Positions 50,264 through 60,580 of a stretch of 64,000 nt of DNA are shown one piece after another. Source of the DNA: JAYQKL01 sp965243245 (GTDB lineage: Bacteria; Pseudomonadota; Alphaproteobacteria; RS24); contig OZ251536.1 of assembly GCA_965243245.1 (NCBI GenBank), positions 1,798,001-1,862,000 on the forward strand, read 5' to 3'. The notes under the pieces were generated by a model. That model searched no databases. It saw nothing but the letters and a program-made list of their open reading frames with translations, and was not told where the DNA came from. Every line of letters starts with the position of its first letter. The first letter of the stretch is position 1. Made by a program: the position numbers and the translations under genes.

Positions 50264-53200
50264 ATGTTTCACCATCAGAAAATTTATAAAAACGCATTTT
50301 GTAAAAATTCATTGCTTAACAGCACGTCTTTTTCCCCGCTCAGCAAATGGAAGAAGCTTTTGGATGTTTCTGAATTCTTGAGTGCTCAAAACCAAGATGG
50401 CAATCAAGGCAAAACATCATTCTCTAAGAGACGCAGTTTAAAAGCAGATCTCTCCGTCACCCCATTGCTTGCGGGGTTGCTCGCAGCATGTGCCACTAAA
50501 GATTATGTCCCCATTAGAAGCGGCGGCACGCTTCAAGATGATGATGATGGTAGTTTAGAATTCGACCTTTACGTTTTAGACGGTGCTATTGAAGGGGCGC
50601 GGGTTTATGTTGATGCGGATAAGGATGGTCAACTTGATGTTGGTGGTGAGCCGATTGGCACAACGGATGAAAATGGACGCTTTCGTATTGCTGGTGAATA
50701 TGCTGGTGAAACATTTTTGGTTGATGTTGAGGGCGCGCGTGATTTGTTCACAGGCGAGGTATTGCCGAGCGGTATTCTTTATAGAGCTTCGTCTGATGCA
50801 AGCGGTGGCTCCGATGTCGTGGCGTCGCCGATATCGACACTCATTGAAGCACTGAGAGAAGATGACCCAGAGCTGACGGATGATGATATTCTGGGGATGA
50901 TTTTCGGGCCGCAATTTGCGATTCTTGATATTGAAATTGCCGATTTGAATAATCCTGATAATTTTATCTTGCCGATTGATGGTGGCTCAAAACCAGTTGG
51001 TTCTTTAGGGGCGTTGATAGAAGAAATTGCGCAAACTAATATTGAGTTACAAGTACTCCTTGAGCAAGTTGAGCAAGAAGGGGGTGATCTGGCTGATGTC
51101 TTAGGCGAGGTTGCGCGTGATACTTTTAATGACGATGGCGGTTTGACGCCTGCTTCTCGGCTTGAAGCGGATGCTCGTATTGATGAAGCGCGCCTGCGCG
51201 CCAGTGGTGTGCCGCTTGCTAATCCTCAAAACTTTAACAAAGACGAAGATGATGGGCTTGCTATTGACATTGAGGCTTGGGGGCTTCGTGACCCAGCTGG
51301 TAATGCTGATATTAATATCCCAAGCTTATTGGCTCGCCTTGATATTATCTCTATTTCTTTTACGGATGGACAGGATAATAATATAGATGGCATGCTTGTA
51401 TATGTGAATGCCGATGGCGAAGCGGCTGAGTATATTGCAGGTTCTCAAATTCCGTATGCGCATCTTAAAGATCTAAAACTTTCCACGGCGGATGACTTTT
51501 TCGGAACTGTGCGGATTACCTATAGGGTGTTTGATGGGGAAGATTCTTCCACTGGGCAGGAAGTTCTAGTGATTACGGTTGATCCTGTTAATGACGACCC
51601 AGCGACGCTTGAGCTGACGGGTGATCGGCTTAATGCTGATGGTGACCGGCGCGCTGATGATGGTTCTGAGGCTTATAGCTATGTGTTATCGGATGGCAAA
51701 ATCACGGCTCTTGATGGGACGGCGCGTGGCGTGTTAAGCGGGACGGACCCGGCAACTTATGAAGATGACGATAATGGCCTTAGCTTGAATTTCAGTGTTG
51801 GTGGCACGCATGGTGCACTGTTTGAGATTGACGATAATAATGTACTACAACTACGCGCCGATGCGACCCCTTTGGATGGCGGGGCGTTGTATGAGATTAC
51901 CATTACTGTAACCGATAGCGAGGGGGGTACACGCACGGAAACCTATGAGATTTTACAAGGCGGGCTGTACTTGGAAACGGGCGGTGTGCGCACTCATGCT
52001 AATGGCGATGGTCTGCTGGATGAAGCGGCTGACGGGAGTGCTGTTTCTATTTTGCTTGGCGGGTTGGGTATTGATGAACGCACTAATGCGACAAGTGGCA
52101 CGCCGGGTGAGGCTGGTTATAGGTCAGCGATTGAGTATACGCTGGTTGATGGCGGGGCTGATAATGCCCAGTTTATCATTGAAAGTAATGAGCTAAGATA
52201 TATTGGCGCAGATAGTGGCGATTATGATATATCGGCTGATGATGGCGGTCCAGATTCGCTTAATGTGCAGATTCAATCACACTATACGACTCTTGTTTCG
52301 CATGATGCCGATTTCACTGGCACAACGGGCATTGATGCGAGCGGTGATACGGCGGATAGTGATGACCGCACGTTCGCGCTTGAAGGCGGTGGATTGGTGC
52401 AGACTGATACTGCGCAAGTTGATGCTGTTGCGGCGATTGTGGCGGTTTTCACTTTGAACGCTGGTGCGGATACGTTGCGTTTGACGGCTGATACGGCGGG
52501 TGGTGGGGGTAATGATATCGAGCTTGTCATTGCGCTTGGTACTGAGACGGGTGCAGGCGTTGCTGTCACGGATGGCGTGGTTGTTGCGGTTAATCTTATC
52601 ACGGTGACTTTGAATGCAGAAGGCGCGACTTTAGCCGAGATTCAAACCGCGCTTGAAGACAATGCAGAGGCGGCGGCACTTGTTGATGTTACAATTGATG
52701 GAGCTGAGACGACTGTCCTCACGGCGGCGATTGCGGCTGATGACAATGTTGAAGCAACGGCAGGGGCGGACGCGGTGGCAGAAATCCCCGCCTCCCGCGA
52801 AATTGATATTGCGGGTGGCACGATTTACATTGATGACGGTGTGAGCGGGCGCGAGATTTCTTTTGATGCTGTTGCAGATTTACCAATTGATGTGGCTGGT
52901 TTCATCATTGTTGATGATGTTGATGGCGATGGCACTTATGTTGCGCGTGCGGTTGCTGAGCTTCCAGCGGATGGTGAATATTATGTGATCGGCACGGTTG
53001 AGCCACTTACGGTTGATATCCCAGCGACTGCGGCGATTGCGGCGGTTTTCACTTTGAACGCTGATGCAGATACGTTGCGTTTGACGGCTGATACGGCAGG
53101 TGTTGGGGGTAATGATATCCAGCTTGCCATTGTGCTTGGTACTGAGACGGGTTTAGGCGTTGCTGTCACGGATGGCGTGGTTGTTACGGTTAATCTTATC

Positions 53201-56200
53201 ACGGTGACTTTGAATGCAGAAGGCGCGACTTTAGCCGAGATTCTATCCGCGCTTGAAGACAATGCAGAGGCGGCGGCACTTGTTGACGTTACAATTGTTG
53301 GAGATGATACGATTAGCCTCACGGCGGCGATTGCGGCTGATGACAATGTTGAAGCAACGGCAGGTGCGGATGAAGTTCCAGCGACTACACGTGATGGTTA
53401 TGCGCCAGAAGGACCAACGGGTACGGACCAAAATGGTGGTCAACTCAATTGGGAGCAAATCACGGCAACAACACATGATTATCAGGTTAATCTGAATAAT
53501 ATTGACGATAATCTGCCGGTTTTTGTTAATGATACGGGCGATGCTATCGACTTAGCCGAAAACGATGCGCCTGATGTGTTGCTTGATGCGTCGGCGACTG
53601 ATGCTGATAACACTGGCCAGCCAGCAGGCGAACCAGCAGGCGCGCCTGTTGATGTGCTTAGTTATTCGATTGCATGGATAGGTGATGCGCCAGAGGTGAA
53701 CGGCACGACAAGTGCTGCCATTGCTGATTATTTTGAGATTAATGAGACGGGTCAGCTTAGGTTGAGGGATGGGGTGACGCTTGATTTTGAAACCTCGGAT
53801 ACTGTTTTGAATATTCAAATCACGGCGACGAGCACCTCTAGCCTGTCTGGTAATGCGAGCGATATTACGCGCGATGTGGCGGTCACGCTTAACGATGGGA
53901 ATGATGCGCCCACTAATGTGAGCTTAAGTGCCTTGGTGTTGGATAGTGCTAGCTTGACGAGCGGTGAGGTTAAGATTGCTGATTTGTCGACGGCAGATAT
54001 TGATGCGGCTGATAGTTTCACTTATGCGGTGACGGGTACGGATGCAAATCTGTTTGAAATTAGAGCCGATGAGCTTTGGTATATTGGCGGCGATGAGGAG
54101 CTAAGAGGTGAGGGGCACACTTATGATGTTTCCATCACGACAACAGATAGTGGGGATGAGAGTTTCACTCAAGAGTTTACTGTCACTCAATCTGGACTAT
54201 ATCTGATTGCGGATGGCACGCGCGTTTACACTCAGGGCGGCGTTAGTGATGATGATGTCACTATTACTAGCCTGATTGACGAAGAGGTGAATGGGAGCGG
54301 TGCGCCCTCTCTGCTTGGTGAGCTGGGCGACCATAGCGGTGCTAATGCATTTGTGTTGGAAGGTGCTAATGCGGATGATTTTACTATCATTGCGGGTTTT
54401 GATGCGGTGATAACGACCTCAGTTGAAACTGTTTCGGCGGTTGCTTCTAGCAACACGAATGGGGCGCAATATGTTATTTTGGCGGCTGATGGGAGTGCTG
54501 TGACGCTTTCAGAAACTGCCACGGGCAATGTTATTGGTCAATTGGATGGCACGGCGGGCGGTGCGGCGGCGGCTCTGGCTTGGGGGGTTACGGATTTAAC
54601 TATTTTTGGTGATGATGTTTCCTTAGCGGCTGGCACTTATGCGGCGGGTAATCGCCTCTTATATATTGGCACTGATAGCGGTGATTTTGATGTTGCGACA
54701 CCGCAGGCTCTTGGTTTCACGCTCAAGGCGACGCAAGAAAATGATTATGCGACCGCTGTCACTGATTTTGCGGGACGGGTTTATGCTGATGCCAATAATG
54801 ATGCGGCCGATACGGTTGATACGCGTCAATTCCATTGGACGGGCGCGGCGATGAGTAATGTCACGGACACAAGTATTGATGTTGCGGCGGGTTCGATTTA
54901 TCTTCCCGATGCTGACACGGTTATCACATGGTTAGAAGCACTGAATATTGTTAAGACTGCGGATGTGCATTTCATCCTTGTTGATGATGTTGATGGCGAT
55001 GGCACTTATGTTGCGCGTGCGGTGACTGGGTTGCCTGAGAGCGGTGAATTTTATGTTCTTGGCACGGTAGAGAATGCGATTGCGACTGCGAACGCGACTG
55101 GCACGGCGCAAGCGAGCGGTGGGTTGAAATGGATATCGAGTACAGCGACTTATGATTATCAAATTGTGCGGGGTAATGTTGACGATAATGCGCCGGTTTT
55201 TGATAATGATACGGGCGATGCTATCGACTTAGCCGAAAACGATGCGCCTGATGTGTTGCTTGATGCGTCGGCGACTGATGCTGATAACACTGGCCAGCCA
55301 GCTGGCGAGCCAACAGACACACTTACTTATTCGATTGCATGGATGGGCACTGCGCCAGAGCTGAATGGCACGCCAAGTGCTGCCATTGCTGATTATTTTG
55401 AGATTGATGAGACGGGTCAGCTTAGGTTGAAGGATGGGGTGGTGCTTGATTTTGAAACCTCGGATACTGATTTGAATATTCAAATCACGGCGACGAGTAC
55501 CTCTAGCCTGTCTGGTGATGCGAGCGATACTACGCGCGATGTGACGGTCACGCTTATGGATGAGAATGAGGCACCGACAGCACTTAGCCTTAGTCGTTCG
55601 GCGCTTATTGGCGGAAGTACTGAAGTTGGTGCATTGAGTGTGAGTGATGAGGATTTATTGGTTGTTACGGGTCGCACGAATACGGACACGCATGTATTTG
55701 AATTAGTTGCAGATACGGCGGAGCAGGCGGGCGCAACGGATACGGCATTATTTGCGATTGATGCTGATGGCACTACGTTGCGCTTTATAGGTCTGGATGG
55801 CGATGCGAGCGCGGGCGGCGATGTTCCCGGTGATGATGGCCGCAAGGAGATTGGCGATAGTTATTTGGTGCGCGTGAAGGTGACCGATAGCGGCGGATTA
55901 GAATTTGTCACCACGCTGACCATTGGAGAGGGCGAGATTTACCTATTTGATGATGCCGATGGTTCTGGTGCGCAAAATGGCACAGAAGAGAAGATTTATT
56001 CTGCGGGGGCGGGTTTATTGCCAGAGAGCTTTACGCTCCCGACAGCGGCGGCGGGTGTGTCTATTGAAGGCGCGGGTCAGTTAATCACGCTTACGGCTCA
56101 AAGTCTGGGTAGTGCGGGCAATAACATTGATATTGTCATTGTTGAGGACGCTACGATAACCGAGGCGTCGGGTGCGATTATTGAGGTCAGCGGCGATGTT

Positions 56201-59200
56201 ATTACGCTTACTTTCAGGGATTTAGACACACAAGAAGAGGGTCAAACGGCGGCGACACCACAGGCTATCAAAACTTTAATTGAAGCTGATACGGACGCTT
56301 CGAATTTGGTTACTGTTTCTGCTGTTTCGGATTCTGAGGTGGCGGACGCTTTGACGGCGCAGACTTATGCACTGGCAGATGGCAGTGATGCAAATATGGC
56401 TGGTTTATTGGTTGCGACATTGGGCAGTGAGAATGCCTTGCATACGAGTTTTGCCTTAGCGCCGGATGCACTGAACAATGATAATGACGAGTTTATGATT
56501 ATCGCGGGCTTTGCGTCTTTCACAACGACCAGTGTTGCTAATAATTCTAACGCTCTTACTTCTGGCAACGCGAATGGCGGACAATATGTCACTTATAATG
56601 CGGCTAACATTCTGGTGCTTTCGGAGACTGCCACGGGCGTTGTGATGGGTCAATTGGATGGCACGGTAGGCGGCGCGGCGGCGGGTCTGGCTTGGAACGT
56701 TACGGGTTTAACTATTTCTGGCACTGCTCTTTCCTTAGTGGCTGGCGATTATACGGCGGGGGCGCGATTGTTTTATACGGGTCCTGATACTGGCGATTAT
56801 GAGAATGAGAATGATGCGCGTTTTAAAACCCTTGAGATTGAGAGCGGTGGTTCGTCTTCACTTTATCGGATTTTGCTACGCGATGATAATGAAGCCCCGA
56901 CATTAACGCTATCGGATGGTTCTAATAATAGGGCGGGTACGCTTGTTTTTGATGATGTTGATGGCGGTGACACATTGCTTGATTTGCAAGTTTTGATTGG
57001 TAACACTGATGCGCTCCCTGCCAATATTGTGACTGAGGTTCGGGTTGATACGAGTAAAATGCTTGCGGGTAATGGCACTTCTGCGGCGATTGCGGATGGC
57101 AGTTATGGTAGCTTCACTTTCACGCGGGCGGCTGATGATAATGGCTCGATGAGTTGGGTTTACACGCTGAATGAGACTTTGACGGGGCTTGGTGCGAATG
57201 ACACGGCAAGGGATGATGTCTGGGTGCGGGTTAATGATGGCGCGTTAGACAGCCCTATTCGCAATATTTATGTTGTGATTGATGGGATTGAGGACCGCCC
57301 TATTTTAAGTCCGAATTTTGCAACTTCTGTTGTAGAAAATAACTGGCCTACGAAGAATGGCACGTTTACTTTCACCGATGCTGATGCGGATGATAGTGTC
57401 ATTGGTGGGTCTGATAGTGAGATTAGTATTCAGGCGAGGGCTACCACGACCACGCTCAATATGGATGGCGATGCGCCGGTGACGGATTTCACCACGGGTA
57501 CAGGCGATGATGCGCTTAACGCAGGCGGCACGGCTATTCGCGGTGTTTTTGGAACATTATATCTAGGCATTGATGGTCAGTGGCGTTATGTGTTGGATGA
57601 TACTGACACGGACACGCAAGGTCTGCATGAAGGTTTGGATGATACGGAAATCTTTGAAGTTCAATTGCTTGATGCGGATGGCGAGGCGAGTGAGATAAGG
57701 ACAATCACGCTTAGTGTTGCGGGGCGTGAAGACCGCCCTGTTCTAAGTGCCAATCAAACGGGCGCGGCGACAGAAGATGAAACGACAACAGACACTCTCA
57801 TTAATGGGACGTTTACTTTCACTGATGAAGATGCGGATGATAGTGTCATTGGTGGGTCTGGTAGTGAGATTAGTATTCAGGCGAGGGCAACCACGATAGC
57901 GTCCAATACGGATGGCGATGAGCCAGTTACGGCTTTCACGACGGGTTTAGGGCTAAATGTGCAAGCATCGGGCGGTCTGGCTATTCGCGGTGTTTATGGA
58001 ACATTATATTTCGGCTCGAATGGGCAATGGCGTTATGAGTTCGATGAAACCGACATCGACCAGCAAGCACTGAATACAGATAATTCTGGTCAAGAAATCT
58101 TTGAAGTTCAATTGCTTGATGCGGATGGCGAGGCGAGTGAGATAAGGACAATCACGATTAATATTACGGGTGTCAATGATGCCCCGGTTTTCACCACAGC
58201 TGGAAGTGCCGTTACTATTGATGAAAACACGAACACCCAAATGGATACGGGCATTACCTATACAGGGAGCGATGTTGATGACATGTTGACGGCGGCTAGT
58301 TTCACTGTCTCTGAAGTCAACACTAGCACGAATGTTCTAACGACTTCCACGCGTTTTGAGGTGGTTGGTGATAGCACGAATGGTTTCAAGCTGGTTTTGG
58401 CGGCGGGTAACGGGGACAACCTTGATTTTGAAGCCGATTCTGGGTCGACAATTACGCTTCGTGTCGGCGCGTCTGATGGGAAAGCGTCTGCCGAAATTTT
58501 CACGGACGTGATTATTCAGCTCAATGATGTGAATGACCCGCCAACAGCGGATACAACCGCTACTAATTATAATGTTCTGGGTGCTGTTACAGAAGACACA
58601 GTGCTAACTGCTTCGGGTGAATTTATCGCAACAGATGAGGAGGGTGATACGCTGAGCTATAGCATTCAATCATCACCCGCAGGAAACTATGGGACGCTAA
58701 CACTCGGCACAAACGGGCAATGGAGCTATACGCTGGATAACACCAATACGGCTGTTCAGGCTTTGGCGGGCGGCGCGAGCGAGACCGATACCTTTACCCT
58801 TCGTGCGACAGATAGTGCTGGCTTATTTGTTGAGCGAGATGTCACCATCACGATTACAGGTACTAATGACGCCCCGACAGTGATTGGAGGTACGAGTGCG
58901 GGCGGGGTTACAGAAGACGCAGTGGACGCAACCGCTACGGGTACATTCCAAGTAACAGACGTTGATAGTGATGACGCCGCCCTGTCCTATAGTGCTGAAG
59001 GAGTAAACTATGGCACGATGACATTCGCAGATGATGGGAGCTGGACCTATACGCTGGATAACACCAATACGGCTGTTCAGGCTTTGGGCATGGGCGTGAC
59101 TATGCTTGTTTTCATTACCCTTCGTGCGACAGATAGTGATGGCGCATCATCTGGTGCCTTGACTGTAATCATTACCATTACGGGCGTAGATGACGTCCCG

Positions 59201-60181
59201 ACAGCGGATACAACCCATGCTGATTATGATGTCACGGACACTTATGAATCAGGCGATCTAGAAGCCGCGAGCGGTAGATGGGTCGTAGAAGATGCTGATG
59301 AGGGTGATACTCTTAGCTATGACGTTCAAGCACAGGGCGACTATGGCACGCTAAGATTCGGCACAGATGGGAACTGGGGCTATGCAATAGATACCACCAG
59401 TACAGATATTCAGAACTTGAACGATTCGAACAATCCGACTACTTTGACCGACACTATTACCGTGCGGGCAACAGATGAGGCTGGGGCATTTGTGGACGGC
59501 ACTGTTACCGTCACCATTAATGACGCAACCAATACTTCTTATGTGAATGGCACTTCAGGCGATGACGGCTCGAACTCCAATTATATTGGGACTTCTTCAT
59601 CGGCAACGGAGCAAATTGTTCAAGGCGGCGATGGTACTGATTACCTTCAAGGCGGGACAGCAGATGATATTATCATCGGCGGGGCGGGTAATGATACTAT
59701 TTCGTTAAATCACGGCGGTAACGATAGGGTTATCTATCGGATTGCCAGCACTGATGACGGGCTTTTCGGCAGTGATGGCAACGACACGATTGACAACTTT
59801 AATTTTACGGGACTTGGTATTGATAGCTTGGTGTTTGTTGATACAGATGATACCCCGCTTGGAATCTTTTCTGATTTACTTGAGCTTGGAATAGGTAATG
59901 ATCCGCAACTGACTGTGAGCCTCATACCTGAAACTGGTGATACTGGTTACTCAGGCATGGTATTTACGTTTCTTGGTGATACGACGACGAGTACTGATGA
60001 TGCAACGCTAACCCTTAATTTCAAGGAGATACTTATTGCAACTGGTGCAACTGGTATTTTTGGAGACAATGGTATCACGAATAATCAGGTGAATGATATT
60101 GGGCTTGCTCGTTTTGCGGGTAGTTATGGAGCTACTTATGACGTGGTTGCCTTGGAAGAGTTTGGCATAGACATAATTTAA
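50264..60181 (+). CDS. Giant VCBS/cadherin-repeat, RTX-containing surface protein (adhesin-like)
   Basis: 3305 residues, acidic, almost Cys-free after residue 76. Residues 1-80 form a module shared with the next gene: an Arg/Lys-rich start, then a short hydrophobic 'TPLLAGLLAACA' with lipobox-like Ala-Ala-Cys76. An Ig/CNA-like domain follows ('VLDGAIEGARVYVDADKDGQ', about 102-200). Then come cadherin-like and VCBS-like repeats up to about 3090, with 'NDAPT/NDAPV' junctions. RTX nonapeptides (about 3120-3150: 'GGDGTDYLQGGTADDI', 'GGAGNDTI') and a type-I-secretion-like C-terminus complete it. Expected to be a secreted or surface adhesin; no secretion genes are in the window. ATG 50264 follows AGGAGA. 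Confidence 0.88.
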   Translation: MFHHQKIYKNAFCKNSLLNSTSFSPLSKWKKLLDVSEFLSAQNQDGNQGKTSFSKRRSLKADLSVTPLLAGLLAACATKDYVPIRSGGTLQDDDDGSLEFDLYVLDGAIEGARVYVDADKDGQLDVGGEPIGTTDENGRFRIAGEYAGETFLVDVEGARDLFTGEVLPSGILYRASSDASGGSDVVASPISTLIEALREDDPELTDDDILGMIFGPQFAILDIEIADLNNPDNFILPIDGGSKPVGSLGALIEEIAQTNIELQVLLEQVEQEGGDLADVLGEVARDTFNDDGGLTPASRLEADARIDEARLRASGVPLANPQNFNKDEDDGLAIDIEAWGLRDPAGNADINIPSLLARLDIISISFTDGQDNNIDGMLVYVNADGEAAEYIAGSQIPYAHLKDLKLSTADDFFGTVRITYRVFDGEDSSTGQEVLVITVDPVNDDPATLELTGDRLNADGDRRADDGSEAYSYVLSDGKITALDGTARGVLSGTDPATYEDDDNGLSLNFSVGGTHGALFEIDDNNVLQLRADATPLDGGALYEITITVTDSEGGTRTETYEILQGGLYLETGGVRTHANGDGLLDEAADGSAVSILLGGLGIDERTNATSGTPGEAGYRSAIEYTLVDGGADNAQFIIESNELRYIGADSGDYDISADDGGPDSLNVQIQSHYTTLVSHDADFTGTTGIDASGDTADSDDRTFALEGGGLVQTDTAQVDAVAAIVAVFTLNAGADTLRLTADTAGGGGNDIELVIALGTETGAGVAVTDGVVVAVNLITVTLNAEGATLAEIQTALEDNAEAAALVDVTIDGAETTVLTAAIAADDNVEATAGADAVAEIPASREIDIAGGTIYIDDGVSGREISFDAVADLPIDVAGFIIVDDVDGDGTYVARAVAELPADGEYYVIGTVEPLTVDIPATAAIAAVFTLNADADTLRLTADTAGVGGNDIQLAIVLGTETGLGVAVTDGVVVTVNLITVTLNAEGATLAEILSALEDNAEAAALVDVTIVGDDTISLTAAIAADDNVEATAGADEVPATTRDGYAPEGPTGTDQNGGQLNWEQITATTHDYQVNLNNIDDNLPVFVNDTGDAIDLAENDAPDVLLDASATDADNTGQPAGEPAGAPVDVLSYSIAWIGDAPEVNGTTSAAIADYFEINETGQLRLRDGVTLDFETSDTVLNIQITATSTSSLSGNASDITRDVAVTLNDGNDAPTNVSLSALVLDSASLTSGEVKIADLSTADIDAADSFTYAVTGTDANLFEIRADELWYIGGDEELRGEGHTYDVSITTTDSGDESFTQEFTVTQSGLYLIADGTRVYTQGGVSDDDVTITSLIDEEVNGSGAPSLLGELGDHSGANAFVLEGANADDFTIIAGFDAVITTSVETVSAVASSNTNGAQYVILAADGSAVTLSETATGNVIGQLDGTAGGAAAALAWGVTDLTIFGDDVSLAAGTYAAGNRLLYIGTDSGDFDVATPQALGFTLKATQENDYATAVTDFAGRVYADANNDAADTVDTRQFHWTGAAMSNVTDTSIDVAAGSIYLPDADTVITWLEALNIVKTADVHFILVDDVDGDGTYVARAVTGLPESGEFYVLGTVENAIATANATGTAQASGGLKWISSTATYDYQIVRGNVDDNAPVFDNDTGDAIDLAENDAPDVLLDASATDADNTGQPAGEPTDTLTYSIAWMGTAPELNGTPSAAIADYFEIDETGQLRLKDGVVLDFETSDTDLNIQITATSTSSLSGDASDTTRDVTVTLMDENEAPTALSLSRSALIGGSTEVGALSVSDEDLLVVTGRTNTDTHVFELVADTAEQAGATDTALFAIDADGTTLRFIGLDGDASAGGDVPGDDGRKEIGDSYLVRVKVTDSGGLEFVTTLTIGEGEIYLFDDADGSGAQNGTEEKIYSAGAGLLPESFTLPTAAAGVSIEGAGQLITLTAQSLGSAGNNIDIVIVEDATITEASGAIIEVSGDVITLTFRDLDTQEEGQTAATPQAIKTLIEADTDASNLVTVSAVSDSEVADALTAQTYALADGSDANMAGLLVATLGSENALHTSFALAPDALNNDNDEFMIIAGFASFTTTSVANNSNALTSGNANGGQYVTYNAANILVLSETATGVVMGQLDGTVGGAAAGLAWNVTGLTISGTALSLVAGDYTAGARLFYTGPDTGDYENENDARFKTLEIESGGSSSLYRILLRDDNEAPTLTLSDGSNNRAGTLVFDDVDGGDTLLDLQVLIGNTDALPANIVTEVRVDTSKMLAGNGTSAAIADGSYGSFTFTRAADDNGSMSWVYTLNETLTGLGANDTARDDVWVRVNDGALDSPIRNIYVVIDGIEDRPILSPNFATSVVENNWPTKNGTFTFTDADADDSVIGGSDSEISIQARATTTTLNMDGDAPVTDFTTGTGDDALNAGGTAIRGVFGTLYLGIDGQWRYVLDDTDTDTQGLHEGLDDTEIFEVQLLDADGEASEIRTITLSVAGREDRPVLSANQTGAATEDETTTDTLINGTFTFTDEDADDSVIGGSGSEISIQARATTIASNTDGDEPVTAFTTGLGLNVQASGGLAIRGVYGTLYFGSNGQWRYEFDETDIDQQALNTDNSGQEIFEVQLLDADGEASEIRTITINITGVNDAPVFTTAGSAVTIDENTNTQMDTGITYTGSDVDDMLTAASFTVSEVNTSTNVLTTSTRFEVVGDSTNGFKLVLAAGNGDNLDFEADSGSTITLRVGASDGKASAEIFTDVIIQLNDVNDPPTADTTATNYNVLGAVTEDTVLTASGEFIATDEEGDTLSYSIQSSPAGNYGTLTLGTNGQWSYTLDNTNTAVQALAGGASETDTFTLRATDSAGLFVERDVTITITGTNDAPTVIGGTSAGGVTEDAVDATATGTFQVTDVDSDDAALSYSAEGVNYGTMTFADDGSWTYTLDNTNTAVQALGMGVTMLVFITLRATDSDGASSGALTVIITITGVDDVPTADTTHADYDVTDTYESGDLEAASGRWVVEDADEGDTLSYDVQAQGDYGTLRFGTDGNWGYAIDTTSTDIQNLNDSNNPTTLTDTITVRATDEAGAFVDGTVTVTINDATNTSYVNGTSGDDGSNSNYIGTSSSATEQIVQGGDGTDYLQGGTADDIIIGGAGNDTISLNHGGNDRVIYRIASTDDGLFGSDGNDTIDNFNFTGLGIDSLVFVDTDDTPLGIFSDLLELGIGNDPQLTVSLIPETGDTGYSGMVFTFLGDTTTSTDDATLTLNFKEILIATGATGIFGDNGITNNQVNDIGLARFAGSYGATYDVVALEEFGIDII
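52434..53380. repeat. ~340-bp direct repeat at 600-bp spacing inside the giant gene
   Basis: 52434-52780 and 53034-53380 are near-identical by eye; ggcggttttcactttgaacg recurs at 52441 and 53041. Each encodes one 'DTLRLTADTAG.GGNDI' domain. A diverged third copy lies at about 56055-56390 ('LITLTAQSLGSAGNNID'). Confidence 0.8.
53518..55560. repeat. ~350-bp cadherin-domain repeat within the giant gene
   Basis: The segments 53518-53880 and 55192-55560 both encode 'NDTGDAIDLAENDAPDVLLD' then a cadherin-like domain and 'LNIQITATSTSSLSG'. Most of the DNA is identical. Confidence 0.75.
57280..58170. repeat. Two consecutive ~430-bp VCBS repeats in the giant gene
   Basis: 57280-57715 and 57728-58160 share 'EDRPILS/EDRPVLS', 'DADDSVIGGSDSEISIQARATT', 'GTLYLG...GQWRY' and 'EIFEVQLLDADGEASEIRTI'. 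More diverged VCBS copies ('GTLTLGTNGQWSYTLDNTNTAVQAL') follow to 59540. Confidence 0.75.
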
Positions 60182-60580
60182 GTTGCTTTAGCGGGCTTAA
60201 CTTTAAAGCTATTCGCAGATGACGAATGGCAGATTGGCGTTCACTCTTTGCAGGCGCGTGGGGGTGCGGAGTGCGGAGTGCGGGTTTTATATTTTCTCGC
60301 CTTTTTGAGGTTGATATCAAAACCTGTATGTGCCACCATATAGCTTGTAGGTAGTGACTCCAAAGGGGTGATTGTCTGTTTGTGTTCACGCCATCTCTAT
60401 GAGAGCTAAAAAGTAAAAACAAACAAATTGTCGTTTACTCTTTATTTACCTTTTAAATCTATAGTTATGGCCATCTGCTTGTACTGGCTGTCAATTAGGT
60501 GTCTTTCGTCTAGCTTGCGTAACGGTCTTGAGTAACAGCAGAAATAAAAAGTAAAAAAATTCTACATGTCGGGAGAAAAC
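60182..60580. other. Spacer between the two giant genes
   Basis: 399 nt without a convincing gene. It holds a 7-nt triple repeat gtgcgga (60264-60284) soon after the stop, and an AT-rich stretch from about 60410. No terminator hairpin with a T-tract or clear promoter could be placed. GGGAGA (60571-60576) is the ribosome binding site of the next gene. Confidence 0.5.

Noticed and set aside
53552..55483. Two similar - strand open frames (53552-53818, 55229-55483) as a gene family
   Set aside because: Their similarity is only the antisense shadow of the duplicated cadherin domain.
60132..60422. Short - strand open frame in the spacer between the giant genes
   Set aside because: Overlaps the end of the giant gene, has no ribosome binding site or domain that I can see.
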